Positions 21,110-32,391 of a DNA stretch of 64,000 nucleotides are shown here, in pieces. The stretch spans positions 310,001-374,000 of the forward strand of contig WTXI01000015.1 of the NCBI GenBank assembly GCA_022376515.1, in the 5' to 3' direction. The translations under genes were made by a program, and so were the position numbers. The stretch's first letter is position 1. Each line of letters opens with the position of its first letter. The notes beneath the pieces were generated by a model. The model was not told the origin of the DNA. It saw only the letters and a program-made list of their open reading frames with translations, and did not search any database. Origin of the DNA: Lactifluus volemus (lineage: Eukaryota; Basidiomycota; Agaricomycetes; Russulales; Russulaceae).

Positions 21110-21807
21110 AGGTAGGGTTCATGCGCATCCAACGCCATCACGTGCAATGTGACCCACTGTGACTGATGTGTCATACTTTCTCAGCTCACTTCGTCCTTGT
21201 TTTTTGAATCTCATATTTCGCCCATATATAGCAGTTTAAGTTAGTCATCAGTGCGGGGTTTCAAAGCCTCTCCAATTCTGGCGGTGCTCAGACTTGTTGT
21301 CTTATGCAAGCACAGTTGGGCCCGATACCTGGGCCGAATAGATCAGTGGTTAGAGCGTCTGACTACACATTCCCATCTTAGGAGTGTTCTGGGTTCAAAT
21401 CCATGTCAGTCAATATTTTTTAATTAACATGTAGCATACTTTTATAGTACACAAAATGATTACTTGACATTTAGTTTGGAGATTTAATGGTGGATAGATG
21501 CAATCCAGCAAAGTCAGAGAGCACATCACCCCTTTTTTTTGATTGAAAGTTGTGGAGTTATAAGAGTCAATTAAGTGATATTAGCTTAAAATGGTATATT
21601 ATTGATCTAAATCTAATAACTTTCTTCCTCTGTCGAAAATGGATAATCGAGAACCTAAACTCTCTTTAGAATCACATTTTACAGAGATCTTAGGTTTTTA
21701 TTTTGGGATAAAAGTGAATTTGAATGAGAAATTGAAAAAATGGTGTTTTGTCACGGTTTGTCACTCTTTGATCATGTGATGATGTTGGATGCGCATGAAC
21801 CCTACCT
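21110..21807. mobile_element. TA-flanked MITE, 698 bp, with tRNA-like insert
   Basis: Inverted ends AGGTAGGGTTCATGCGCATC and the reverse complement at the right, flanked by TA (21108-21109 and 21808-21809). The ends match the 572-bp MITE in their first bases but the interiors differ. A tRNA-like pol III unit lies inside at 21332-21420. No protein-coding frame. Confidence 0.82.
21332..21420 (+). ncRNA. tRNA-like pol III unit (degenerate)
   Basis: An A-box-like TAGATCAGTGGTTAGAGCG (21339-21357) is followed 33 bp later by a good B box GGGTTCAAATCC (21391-21402) and a T run (21415-21420). The D stem has one mismatch, the T stem pairs poorly and no clean anticodon arm forms, so it is not a functional tRNA. 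It is better read as a tRNA-derived promoter carried within the MITE. Transcription is inferred only. Confidence 0.45.
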
Positions 21808-21879
21808 TATGCAATAATGAAAACATTTGGCCAATTGTCTGTCATGGCTATTGGAAATAATAAATTAGTTCTCTACTTA

Positions 21880-24365
21880 AAATAGATTAATGTCTATATT
21901 ATCATCTCCTTCACTACATTCTTCCTTCTCATCCCTACCATTATCAATTTCTTCAGCACCCTTATAATCATCAACTTCACCATCACTGTCAGTAGAAGAC
22001 TCACCAGATATGTCAGCTATAGTTACCACAGAAGAATAATAATAACATGCTTCCCAGTCAGAAGGGGCAGCACCATTATCTTTTAATGTGGGCAGCCAAG
22101 AAGTTACACAGCTCTGAGCAAGGCACTTACAGAGGTGTGCCTGCTTCTCTGTATATGCTGTGACATCATGAATGACATGACAGTCTCTATCAGTATGGTA
22201 GCAAGCCTAACTTCGCCACCATTGAGCCTTCCACTTATAGAATGCCACTACTCAATGCATTTCCTCCTGTATAAGTAAGACCTCCTCCTCCCAATGTTGT
22301 TTCTATGCTTAAGCCTTTACCCACTTAACTTGGGGACTATTATTGAGAACTTGCTCAGAATCCCCCATATCAGGGGCTAAATGAATGCAAGGGACCAGCC
22401 AAATCCAAGAAGGCTCAAAAGAGCTGTTTCCTGGCCCATTATCATCCTTTCCAGGCCCACAAATATTGTCATTCTTGAGGTCCTTCAGATGGGATTGTCA
22501 GCTTCCATTTGGATCAAGAACAAGAAGAGCACTGCGTGCTGCATGGTAGCACCCAGCACTTCATTGAGTACAGAGGTTGAATTGGTTATATAATGTTTGC
22601 ATATGTGTGCAGGCCCTGTTTCCAGTGCCATCAACATTGAGCCTTTTGAATTGCCATAGTTCCAAAATAATCTGATGTTGGCATCAGATTTCTGCCAAAG
22701 CATCATCAGCTTGAGCAATATGAAGCCAACACTCCTTTTCTAGCACAGTAGTGATCTCAGATAACTGTTGAAGGTGTTGTGGAAGGGATAAGGGTAGCTC
22801 AGCAGCATCCAGGAGAGCTAACTGCATAACAAGGGAAGCAACACATGGTGTATACCCAAGCTGTGCCTGACACCACAGTAGAATTTGGTTGCATAGTGAC
22901 ATGCACTTCTCTTCAAGATCTGCCAACTGCTTGCTTGTCTGTGTTCCTTTCATCTTTGAGACCTCAAGTTGAAGGTGACATCTAAGGATTCAGGTTAGCC
23001 CCATTAAGATAAACAGATTATACAGGGCATACTGTTGTTCTTCAAGATTGAGAGCCATTATGAGAAACATGGTCAGGATGACCTTGTGAGGAGAGATACA
23101 CCCTTGAGCCGCTTCAGCCACATCTTCCTTGGTGAGGTCAAGTAGAACATCTTGAAGTGTCATGGCTAAGGGTGGATGTTAACAATGCTAAAGGGATATA
23201 AGGGGATGATACAATGCACACAAGGCTGGTTCCATGTACAGGTTAGGCTTCGACCTGTCATTCTTCCATGTCAAGACCATTGCCTCCCATTTTTGTACCA
23301 TTTGTGGGGAAAATGTCAATGAGAACTGCTGGAATATCAAGTGATGCTTGTCTTGCATCACATAAGCCTCTTTGAGCTGCTTAAGAAACAATGAGCCTAA
23401 AATTTCACTTAGCAGACATTTGGTTCTAATAATAAAGACAACACATGGAATCCAATGATCTTCTGGAAATTCCAATCACACCACTGGTCATTAAGGGTCT
23501 TATGGTGTGCTCCTGGACCCATTTCACAGACACTAGTTCCCTGTGCATTTGTTTAGACCCACATGGTTTTCACCTCCTCCCCACAGGTCTGGCTAACACT
23601 ATCTATATAGCTGAGACAAACTGTACAGTACACTTGCTCATAATGCATGACATAATAATGCATAATTTTGATAATGCATCGGATTTTGAATCTCCCAACA
23701 TTGTTCCCACTGTAAATACAACAATAATGTATAATGCATAATGCATAGACTTAGAGAGTGATTTATGCATTACTAAAGAGGCTAAAATGGGGATTGTCCT
23801 GCCCTGTTAGTTGTAGAATCACTCAAATACTGGCTTTGAAGCAGGCTGGATGACATAAAGTTCAAAAGCCAGCCCTAAATGTTGAATTGGACAGTGCCTT
23901 ACATAGTATACCATCAAAACAAGGCTAAAAACAGGTCATCACATGCCAATCTCATCATTCTTTGTCAGTAGCTTGAGCATGGTTGCATGCAGTACAGTGA
24001 TCCTGAGTTTTCTCTTGAACTATCTCATAAACTTTGTAGTAAATTATGTAAAGAAGAACTAGCTAATTCTATTCAAATTACTCTAGATAGATACTGTAAT
24101 TCATGTTTTAATTACTGATAGATCTTCAGTGCATTAGTTGTCACGCTTTGCAGTGTGTCACATAGCCCAGTCACACAATGTCACATTTTGTGACAGACCC
24201 TGTAATGCATATGTCTTATAATGCATAGGGATTTGGCTACCCTGACAATATGCATTATGAGCAAGTGTACTGTACTTTGGTCTGGATCTCATTCTGTTGC
24301 CTCTTACCCATTTGCAGGGCACCTCCAGGCACTGTGCCATCAAGTCTAGAGCATGCATCTTCTAT
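21880..24365 (-). pseudogene. KDZ transposase, C-terminal part, decayed
   Basis: Read on the minus strand, the pieces follow the order of Kyakuja-Dileera-Zisupton (KDZ) transposases of mushrooms. They are: AQCLEVPCKWVRGNRMRSRP (24330-24280); then, beyond a MITE, TNALGTSVCEMGPG and NDQWCDWNFQKI (about 23560-23460); FSPQMVQKWEAMVLTW with a PNLYMEP box (23330-23220); the block HLQQLSEITTVLEKECWLHI (22790-22700); ALLVLDPNGS; PSWIWLV (22420) and the tail VVAFYKWKAQWWRS (22270-22210). Stops and frameshifts occur in almost every block. The conserved catalytic N-terminal part is missing. The order and spacing make the family call good although no intact motif set remains. Confidence 0.72.
23626..24272. 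mobile_element. Pogo/Fot1-like MITE, 647 bp
   Basis: Perfect 23-bp inverted ends begin CAGTACACTTGCTC and close GAGCAAGTGTACTG, with TA on both sides (23624-23625 and 24273-24274). Ends starting CAGT next to TA are typical of pogo/Fot1 elements. The interior is non-coding, with several ATGCATAATGCAT words. It splits the KDZ remnant. Confidence 0.82.
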
Positions 24366-24384
24366 TACTGAATGTGGGAGCTAA

Positions 24385-24600
24385 CTGGGTCATTCAGTAC
24401 ATACCTGTATATGTTGTGAGCTACTATAGTAAAATGGTACATGTACTGAGTGATCATCCTGAGTCTAAGAGTTTGAATCCTGAGATAGCCAATTTCTGTG
24501 CTTATAAGAGTTGATTATGTGAGCCACTGTGAGAAATTCTTACTTGAGAAAGATTAGAATAAGATTATGTATTTTCTTTATTGTTTCATGGATTTAGAAT
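24385..24600 (+). repeat. tRNA-derived SINE, copy 1
   Basis: A weak A-box region (24415-24445) and a B box GAGTTTGAATCC (24469-24480) form a tRNA-like head. The body holds TGATTATGTGAGCCACTGTG (24512-24531), which recurs with two changes in the SINE at 41044-41265, followed by an AT-rich tail. Two copies sharing head and body at unlinked positions support a SINE rather than a stray tRNA pseudogene. Confidence 0.5.
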
Positions 24601-24851
24601 ACAGCTTGCAATTTAAGATTAAATCCAATTTTTTAATATTTAATAATTTATAAAATAGTATTACAAGACATTGCAAGTTATTGTAATAACTTTTTGGCCA
24701 TATAATATCTAGATAGTCTTTACAATTCTGAGATAATCTAAAATATCCCTAGATGATCCAAGTAGGACTCAATCGAGAATCAATGCCTTTTTTAATAAGA
24801 ATGTTAACCCAAATTAAAAAGGTGTACAAGGTGGACAAGGAATTGCAATCC

Positions 24852-25541
24852 CTAGCAATTCCTATTTAGGGGGGTTTTCACAATAGTATCTTTATTGATT
24901 TGGGGTCTGAGTGCATTTCTCCATCTCATGCCCTCATCTAGGGCCCAAACTGTGACCTCTTTATGGATGTCTGCACTGAAGTGCATCAGAATCTGGTCCA
25001 GGACTGCCACCTGAGAACAGTTTGTGACCATAAGGATGGCCTTGAAGTCTAACTCAAAGAGATATACAAGTGCCTGAGTCTGGTCTGTTCTATGTGTACA
25101 GTGGCTACAAATCAGTGAGAGGGAATCTAGAGGGAGGGAAAAAAACTTTAGAGAGGTGGTCAAGGTTCATTTTAATTTGGATGATGGTAGCCCGGTCCTC
25201 TGGTTTAAAGGGGGACTGTGTGATGACAGGGTGAGGCTAGAGAGGTTGGCTCTGGTGGTGCCAATCTCATAGAGGATGTGGGTAGTCAGGTCTAAGATGG
25301 TTTTCAGCCAGGCTGAGGGTAACAGGATGGCTTTGTGGCCAAATCCTGAATCTATGGCACTTACGACATTGTGGTACTGTTCAACAAACTGGCTGTGGGA
25401 GGCTTTTACCATGTTCTCATCCACATTGTCCCACTGGAAGATATAGCAATGACATGAGAGCATTGGGAGTGGAGCTTCAATGAAGTCCTGGATGAGGATG
25501 TCATGGTCTGGGCCTGGGTTTGTTTTGGAACCAGGCATCAT
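24852..25541 (-). pseudogene. Unrecognised repetitive-element ORFs
   Basis: Two open minus-strand pieces, 25541-25167 (124 codons) and 25163-24852 (103 codons), lie end to end and look protein-like, with mixed composition and no simple repeats (for example LPMLSCHCYIFQWDNVDENM and YLFELDFKAILMVTNCSQ). The words ALVYLFEL recur in the LINE ORF1 remnant near 37000, so an N-terminal LINE ORF1 piece is possible. I do not recognise a domain and give no function. Confidence 0.3.
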
Positions 25542-25799
25542 AATGTAATTGAAAAAGACTTTCTGTGTGGAGGAAAAGACAGGTTGTGAGAGAACCAGGC
25601 ATTATCTATTGAGTATGAGGGTTTACAGGAGTATTACTTCTACTTTATTCTCGCTACCTGCTATTAACAGTGTTGCATGGTGGTGGATACCAAAAAAGGA
25701 AGGTGTGTGGAGGCATGGGATCATGAAGATCTCATTGCCTGGTACCTCTTGTCATAGCACCTTCCCAACATGACTGCAACCTGCTTGAGCACTTATGAC

Positions 25800-27590
25800 A
25801 TAGCTGAGGCACACTGAAACAAGTCAATGAGAAGTACATAGCCAAAAGTGTGTATAGACAAAATGACCTCAAATTGGCCTTTCTAAACATGAAATGTCCT
25901 GAGAGGGGTGATGTTCAGACCTTCCTCACCAGCCAATGATCGAATCAGGAAGAGTTAGTAGCTGCAGAAGTCAAGATAACAGATCAGAACTACCAATGCA
26001 CCATGCCCTGGGGGATCTCAGAGAAGCTTGCCAAATTCACTTTGGGATTGCTGTTGGCTGCACACCTCATTGATGCAACCAAGACCATCAACACAGACAC
26101 CCTTATTGACCACATTTGCAAGAAGTCTGAGCAATCTGAGCAGCCACCAGGAACAGTCCTCAGGTGGAGCAAAGAAGGGAAACCAGCCTGATGAAGCTCT
26201 GGCTGCATCTAGCAGAGAGCCAAGAAAAAGCATTGGAAGGGCAATTGCCATAATTGCAGCAAGCCTGGCCACTGGGCACGTGAGTGCCACACCCAAGAAA
26301 GAGGAGAGTGACAATGAATGGCAGGGCAACCAGGCAGGACAGACAATTTCACAGACTGAAATGAAGCCAGAAATGAAGCTGGAAACAATACCAGTGGGGT
26401 CTGCAAATATAGCATTCAAAGGGAACAGTTTTTAGGCAGTTGAGGGGTGATTCACATGCACAGCAATTGCGTAGTTTCAGTCCTATTGGACTTGGCCCAG
26501 CATATCACCTATAATGAAATTCACACCATCATCATGCCAATTGAAGGGGAGGACTTGACATACATTGAATTATACAATTCAGGCACAACACAACACATTT
26601 CACCCTACAAAAGTGATTTTTCAACATACTCACCTCTCCCAACACCTGTCCTCCTCAATGCAACCAATAAACAATGCTTTCCTGCTCTCAGATTTGGGAC
26701 AATAGTCATTCAAGTGCCAAATGGAGGGAAATGGCCACACTTACCATCAACAATGTCTTGTATGCTCCCTCAGTCAGCTACACCCTCATCTCACTTGGGG
26801 CTCTCAATCAGAAAGGATATCAGGCTACAATTGGTGGTGGCTACCTTGATCTAATCATGCCTGGAGGCACATGCATTAGCAGAGTCCCACAGTCATTGTG
26901 CAGACTATATCATGACCTTTACTCACCTGATTTGGCACATGTGGTTGAAGTTGTCAACCTAATGGAATTACATTGCCAATTGGGGCATATCACACCTGCC
27001 AGCACCTGTCAATTGGTTGAAAGTGATGCAGCCACAGGGGTGACACTTGCTCTAAATTCATGCAAAGTCAATGCATGCCTGTTCATGTGTGCCACATGCC
27101 AGCCTATCCTCTAACTCTGCATCAGCCCACCAGCTCAAAATTTTGGAGATGAAATACATACCAATGTGTGGGGCCCTGTGCCCATCCAATCCCAAGGTGG
27201 CAAGTAGTAATTTGTCACTTTCACAGATAATGCCACTTGCTTCACAATTACACACCTGTTGGCAAAAAAATCAGGAGCATTGGAGGCCTATAAAACCTTT
27301 GAGAAGTGGGTCATTGCCCAGGGTCACATCAAAGTGCTGCAATCTGATTGAGGGGGTGAATTCATGAGCAAGGCCTTTGACAGGCACCTTGCTGCAGCCA
27401 GGAGCTCATGTAGACTAACCCTGCATGACATGCTGCAGCTAAACAGGATTGCTGAGTGGCTGAATTGCACCTTGCTTGAGTGAATCTGGGCATTTACATA
27501 CTCAACTGGCCTGCCCAAGTCACTCTGGGGTAAGGCATTGTGGCACATGATGAGAGGATATTGGAGATCATCAAACTGAATGTAGAAGTA
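25800..27590 (+). pseudogene. Decayed copia Gag-Pol, third lineage copy
   Basis: Gag end with KITDQNYQCTMPWGISEKLA (25970-26030) is followed by an intact zinc knuckle CHNCSKPGHWAREC (26250-26291). Protease has YNSGTTQHISP, again with Asn for the catalytic Asp (26572-26604). The next block ends NNVLYAPSVSYTLISLGALN (26750-26809). GAG-pre-integrase has LHCQLGHITPAS (26968-27003). Integrase shows HTNVWGPVP (27158-27184, Asn for Asp), LQSD followed by a stop in place of the usual Q/K (27338-27352), and LPKSLWGKALWHM (27511-27550). Stops and frameshifts are many and it ends before reverse transcriptase. It is related to the element at 16447 rather than to the complete one. Confidence 0.8.
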
Positions 27591-27666
27591 ATATAAGACA
27601 TTTGCAATTCACATCTTCCCATCATAGTTAATCTAGAGTGGATATCAGAAAATGTAAATGTAAATA

Positions 27667-28451
27667 CAGTCGCCTCCCTCTTAACCCATACCAGTCGGTT
27701 TATGCCCTGGGCTATGGGTTATGAGGGAGTATGGGCTACTGGAATTCAGGTACGCGAGATTGAGCCCGGGCCGGGTCGGGCCTCCAAGTCAGCCTCAGGC
27801 TGCTGACACAGCGAGGAGTCGAGGACTTGCAAGTGCTGGTGAAATGACACACTTTTGAAGCAGTCTGAGTTGCTGGGGGGCTTTTGAGGTGTAGAAGGCC
27901 CTGGTCATGCAATGAGGGCAGAAAAATGCTAGATTGAATGACAGAGGGGGCATATGTACATGTGTAATCAAAGCACCAGTCAAAATGCAGGTCAAGTCTA
28001 AGACAAAGGGACTTGGAGAATCTTGTAAATACTGAAGGGATACAATGGGACTCGGGTGAGAATGAATGGGGATTCAGGGAAGGTAAAACACAAGAAAACA
28101 CGAAAGCATTGAAGATGGGCAGCCTGATGGACATTGTCTTGATGCCGACCAACTCAATGATTCTGCAAGCCCTTTTGTACAGAATAAGGAGGAATTTCCA
28201 TGGTAGAGATAGCAGCTTCACAGTTTCACAGAGGTGTTTGTGTCAAAAATAACTACTATATAGTAACAAGCTTCATGATCCCTCAATTACATCCTCAAAG
28301 TGTATGGGTTTTGGCTTCAGAAATTGTATAAGATATGGGGTATAAGGGAGTTATGGGTTATCACCTGCAAACCAACTTGGTTTACCCAAAATTGTATGGC
28401 CTTTGAGGGAGTATGGGTTAGCAGGGATATGGGTTAGGAAGGAGGCGACTG
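27667..28451. mobile_element. Pogo/Fot1-like non-autonomous element, 785 bp
   Basis: Inverted ends CAGTCGCCTCCCTCTTAACC at the left and its near reverse complement GGAAGGAGGCGACTG at the right, flanked by TA (27665-27666 and 28452-28453). Sub-terminal repeats of GGGTTATGAGGGAGTATGGG occur near both ends. The minus frame 28221-27736 (161 codons) is open but shows no CENP-B or DDE motif, and I do not count it as a gene. Confidence 0.8.
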
Positions 28452-28453
28452 TA

Positions 28454-28784
28454 TGAGAAAAATGACTAACCTCAACACAAGAGGTTTAGCAAAAGGTTGA
28501 CCTGATGCTTGACTCAGACCATACAGAATGTGCCTGTTGTCTGTTGGGCAATTGCAAGCATGCCCAATGAACAAGCACATTAGGCCAGAAAGATTGATTA
28601 GCACATTTGCATGGTAACATGGTTTATGGCAGTATGGACATCCATCAAGATCAGAGTATGTGCTTGTAAAAGCAGCACAACTAGAGATACACATGTCATG
28701 TTTTATGGGCATGACACCAGAGATCTGCTTGAGGGTCCATTTGGCCTGATTAAAGGACAGAAAATTATCACCAGGATAGGCCAC
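28454..28784 (-). pseudogene. Tnp2-like (CACTA) transposase fragment
   Basis: The minus strand encodes AYPGDNFLSFNQAKWTLKQI, then SGVMPIKHDMCISSCAAF and LDGCPYCHKP. This reads like the N-terminal zone of fungal Tnp2 (En/Spm, CACTA) transposases, where a conserved HDMC.NSC.AF block is followed by a CPxC pair. Only about 70 residues match; the rest was removed where the pogo-like element inserted. It is a fragment without catalytic residues. Confidence 0.55.
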
Positions 28785-28859
28785 CCTGTCAACCTTTCAT
28801 ATGATTTTGTAGTGATTACAAGAAGTATCTGTTGAATTGATGAAGAGTGAGTTAGAAAA

Positions 28860-29526
28860 ACAGCTATCAGAGAGAGCAAGAGGGTTGAGGAGAAAGAGGT
28901 CTAGTGTAGAGAGAGTGTAGCCAGGAGGTCTGCATCAGGTGATCTCCTCAAGTAGATTCAGACAGAGAAGATTCTGGGCAAGGAACCAGGCTTCTAGGGC
29001 CCCACTCCATGGGGAGGGTGTGAGGCCTGGTGGGAACTAGAGAGTGCTATAAGTATTAAAATCTCTGACTACTAGAGTGGGGATGAAAAAGTCAAGTTTT
29101 AGAAGAGAGGAGCCCATGGAGGGCATGTTCTTTCTCTGGGACTTGGTGGTAGAGATTAAGAAGCTGAAAATAATTGCCATTTCCAAAATCGAAGTTGACC
29201 ACCATCATATTTGGAGAAGAGAGGAAAGGAATGTGTTGGAGCACAGGAGAGCAAAACAGAAGGGGTGTGTGGTTAACATAGACCAGGGTTTTCACTACCT
29301 CAGACTGGCCAAGAAGGGGTTGGACACAAAGCCAGCAGTCATTGTGGGTTCTGCTAAGGATGATGATGCCAGATAGTGAGGAGTCAGAGAGAGCAGTAAA
29401 GACAGGACTGAACCAAGGTTTCTGAATAGTAAGGATGTGGGCATCGGAATCATGAAGAAGGGCATGTGACATATCATTATGGCAGTGCATGTTCACCAAC
29501 AAGATGTTAAGGGTGTGTAGATTCAT
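28860..29526 (-). pseudogene. LINE (Tad1-type) AP-endonuclease fragment
   Basis: From 29526 down, the minus strand reads MNLHTLNILLVNMHCHNDMS, DAHILTIQKPWFSPV, SGIIILSRTHNDCW and FGNGNYFQLLNLYHQVP. This is the N-terminal endonuclease/exonuclease/phosphatase fold of the ORF2 of mushroom Tad1-like LINEs. In another frame it continues as DFNTYSTL and PPGLTPSPWSGALEAW (about 29070-28990). A frameshift and a stop separate the two parts and no reverse transcriptase follows. Confidence 0.7.
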
Positions 29527-30221
29527 AGAGATTTTGCAACTGAGTGTTTAAAGGCAATGTAAGTTGCATTGTCCTTAGCAAGGGATGCAAATTCTTTGTT
29601 GGAGATAGGGTCTGAGCAGGTTGCCATTTCTTAGGCATGAGAGGTGACTTGAGCTAGTGGGCCATTACTTCGTATGGCATGTCCGAGTTCTCCCATGTTG
29701 TAGATGTGCATATAAGTACAATCCTCTGCTCACATTGTGGAATAAATGCAAGTTTATGCAACATACTGAAAACTACATTGAAACTATTTTGCACACCATC
29801 ATGATAATAGTATCAAACAGTAAAACTTTATGCAATGTCTATGACTAGAGACCACAAAAGTTGAAATATAAATCACATTATACCATGACATCAGGAAAAC
29901 GTCATATTTGCTTAATGTGCTTAAAGTGTGATTAGTGTGCTTAATTTCATCATTAAGCAGGTTAAGCAAGCATTAAGAAGAATTAAGCACAAGTTAAGCA
30001 ACCCTTGATTAAGCACAGTAAGCGCACCCCGTTGCTAAATTAAGCACATTTGCTGAATTAAGCGCATTCTGCTTAATTAAGGTAATTAAGCAAGATCTAA
30101 GTAACATTAAGCATCTTTCACATTTTTAACTAATTTGAAATTTTCATCACAATTTGAGATTTTCAATCACACAATTTTATAGGCATCAAAATTATATATT
30201 GGAGTAAAACTACAACATGAA

Positions 30222-31156
30222 TGTCACAGTTTGCAGGGACCGTGGCTCGAAGTGAGCGTCATTCTGATTGGCTATTTGCTGCGGTGAGTCGGACAAGACT
30301 AGCAACACCAAATAGTCAATTCTAGCACACGCAGGCAAGGTCCCGCAGGGAGTAGACTTGACTGTGCAAACTCTGGGTGTCTGTATCGTGCGAGATGGAC
30401 TAGTGGACCAGCGCACACGATGGTCAGAGTTACCATTCCCAAAAGGGATAGATGGTGGCAGATGGGTTAATGACGGTGTGTGGGTTCAACCGCAACACGG
30501 GCATGAGCGCACTATGGTCAGAAAGGATCTTCCTGGCCCTAGTACGTTAGTGTGAGGTTGAACTAAGGTTTGAAGGCGGACACGGTGTGAGAAGTGGGGA
30601 TTACTTCTCGCAGCGCGTTCGTATTAGGGTTCAGGCATCTGGGAGCTAGTTCCAAAGGAAATGGAACAAGTTCACAGATGTCTGATGGTGGCGTGAAGTA
30701 CCTGGATCAAGGTACGAAGAGGGGATTCACAAGAAGAGAGGAGAAGATGCGATGCGAGTGTGAGCAGGAGACTACAAACTGCGATTCTAGACGAAGCTGA
30801 AGCTGGGGCTTTAGCTCGTCCACAGGGCCCTATTTATGCGTACAGAGGGCCAACCAACTATCCTACAAAGGTCACAGTACAGTAGCGAAGTCAAGACTAT
30901 TGACTAAGGACCTGAGTCAGTTCTGATGACTCAAGAACTGGCTCAGTGCATCTGACTCAAGATCTGAGTCAAGAACGCTGACTCAAGATTTGAGTCATGA
31001 TCCCTGAGTCAAGTACACGTCCAAAACAGCGGTGCACAGCCCCTAGAAGTTGCACAGAGGGGGCTGGCCAAGGAAAGGGTTCCTAGGTCATAACACAAGT
31101 CAAGAATAGATGGAGAACAGTAGCAAATGGGCCAGATGGCCCACATAACCGTAACA
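30222..31156 (-). repeat. Gypsy-type LTR-like repeat, copy 2
   Basis: It starts TGTCACAG and ends CCGTAACA and is collinear with 9422-10362. The right junction is sharp: the next base onward (31157, AGTTCTTACTGAG) matches 39309 of the second CATCAG element, which lacks the LTR. A TATA-like sequence on the minus strand lies at about 30832-30840. No target duplication was found. This copy is the empty site for foldback MITE A (TAG at 30449-30451). Confidence 0.6.
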
Positions 31157-31735
31157 AGTTCTTACTGAGTGCGCACTTTCCCTGCTTGCCTCCACACGGG
31201 GAAAAGTGTGCCTCTTACTTTCTGTGCTCGAAGTGGATGGGCCAGACGAGGTTACCATGCGACATGGACCAGATGCAAGGCACATCATTTACATACTTCA
31301 TCTGATTGTGGGTGACAAGGCGAACACAATTTGGAAGCTTACTGGATGGTGTGAAATTGTGGAGATGTGGGGCGGCGCGACCCAAGTGGAGGGTGTGCAT
31401 CACGATGATGTGGTTTACTTTGAAAGTATGCTCTCTTTGGGTCCGCCGCACCTCTTCGTGTTGTAATCTTACTTGCATGCATGCATCTCACTGACCTGCC
31501 CATCTTTTTTATTTTATTGATAGGCATTCTGGCCACCAATACTGAAGGTGCCAATGGTGGACTCACACCTGTCCTCATGGTGTCTCCAAACCTTTGCTCC
31601 TGGGCAGAAGTTTGTTTCATATGATCTGCACCTCCTGCGTTTCCTGTGCCTCCCATGCCTCCTGCATTTCTTGTGCCCCCCATGCCTCTACCACTGGATT
31701 GTGTCCTTAGTTCTAGTTACTAATGTTGTAGTGTA
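31157..31735 (+). repeat. Dispersed element segment with open frame, copy 1
   Basis: This is about 90% identical by eye to 39309-39945. Both copies keep an open plus frame (31206-31466 here) encoding LEVDGPDEVTM, GWCEIVEMWGGATQVEGVHH and DDVVYFESMLSLG, ending at a stop that overlaps a potential GTAATC donor. A shared TTGATAG acceptor-like site lies about 65 bp on. The opposite strand is also open. I do not recognise the protein. It may be a coding exon of the host element or captured sequence. Confidence 0.45.
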
Positions 31736-32198
31736 ATCTCAAATAAATTTTGCTTAAAATGTTCTTAAAAGTGCTGAAAACTAAACATGCTTGAAATTCA
31801 CTCAAATGTCAAAATTGACCTGATTTTAAGTAAATAAAAAAACAGAAAATAAGCGAAAATAAGCGAAAATAAGCGAAAATAAGTGAAAATATTTTTAAGT
31901 AACTTTAAGTAGAAATAAGCTGCTTGGACTAGTGTTTGACACAGGTCAGGGTATACCCACCAGGTTTGCGGGTAGGGTATCCACGGGCCGGGGTCTCGGG
32001 TACGATTTTGCCGACCCGAGCTAAACCCGTACCCCACAGCACGGGATTCATACCCGTAGCACGGGTTTTCTTCTATCATGTGACATTTGTTGAACGTGGA
32101 AACCGGTTCATTTCAATGGCTGCACACATACCCAGCACCCGCTTGGGGGTAGCCGTCAGCTGTGTCCACTCACCCTCCCCTCACCCTTGATACTGACG

Positions 32199-32391
32199 CT
32201 GCCACCAGCTGAGCCATATGGCTTGAGCAACCGCACCCACCTTTCAGCAGGCACTACCATACTTGAGGATGGTTCCCGGCGCCTGCACGAGAGCCAACGC
32301 ATCGCACTCGAGACTGAGGAGCAAGGCGCTGATATTCTTCGAAACCTCATTGGACACGCGAGCAGATCGAAAATGTGCGTAATACGGTGTG
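32199..32391 (+). pseudogene. VTI1-like v-SNARE fragment inside hAT
   Basis: The frame PPAEPYGLSNRTHLSAGTTI, then LEDGSRRLHESQRIALETEE and QGADILRNL matches the stretch between the Habc helices and the SNARE motif of Vti1, where RL.ESQRIALETE..G..IL..L is diagnostic. After a one-base shift near 32354 the similarity resumes as REQIENVRNTV, the first turns of the SNARE helix. No SNARE C-terminus or membrane anchor is present. Vti1 acts as a Q-SNARE in Golgi-endosome-vacuole fusion; this piece cannot. It is read as a captured, mutated host copy. Confidence 0.82.

Noticed and set aside
21332..21412. Functional tRNA gene
   Set aside because: A and B boxes are good, but the T stem and anticodon arm do not pair, so a tRNA-derived sequence is the most that can be claimed.
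27736..28221. 161-codon minus-strand frame in the pogo-like element as a transposase
   Set aside because: No helix-turn-helix, CENP-B or DDE motif; the element is too short for a pogo transposase.
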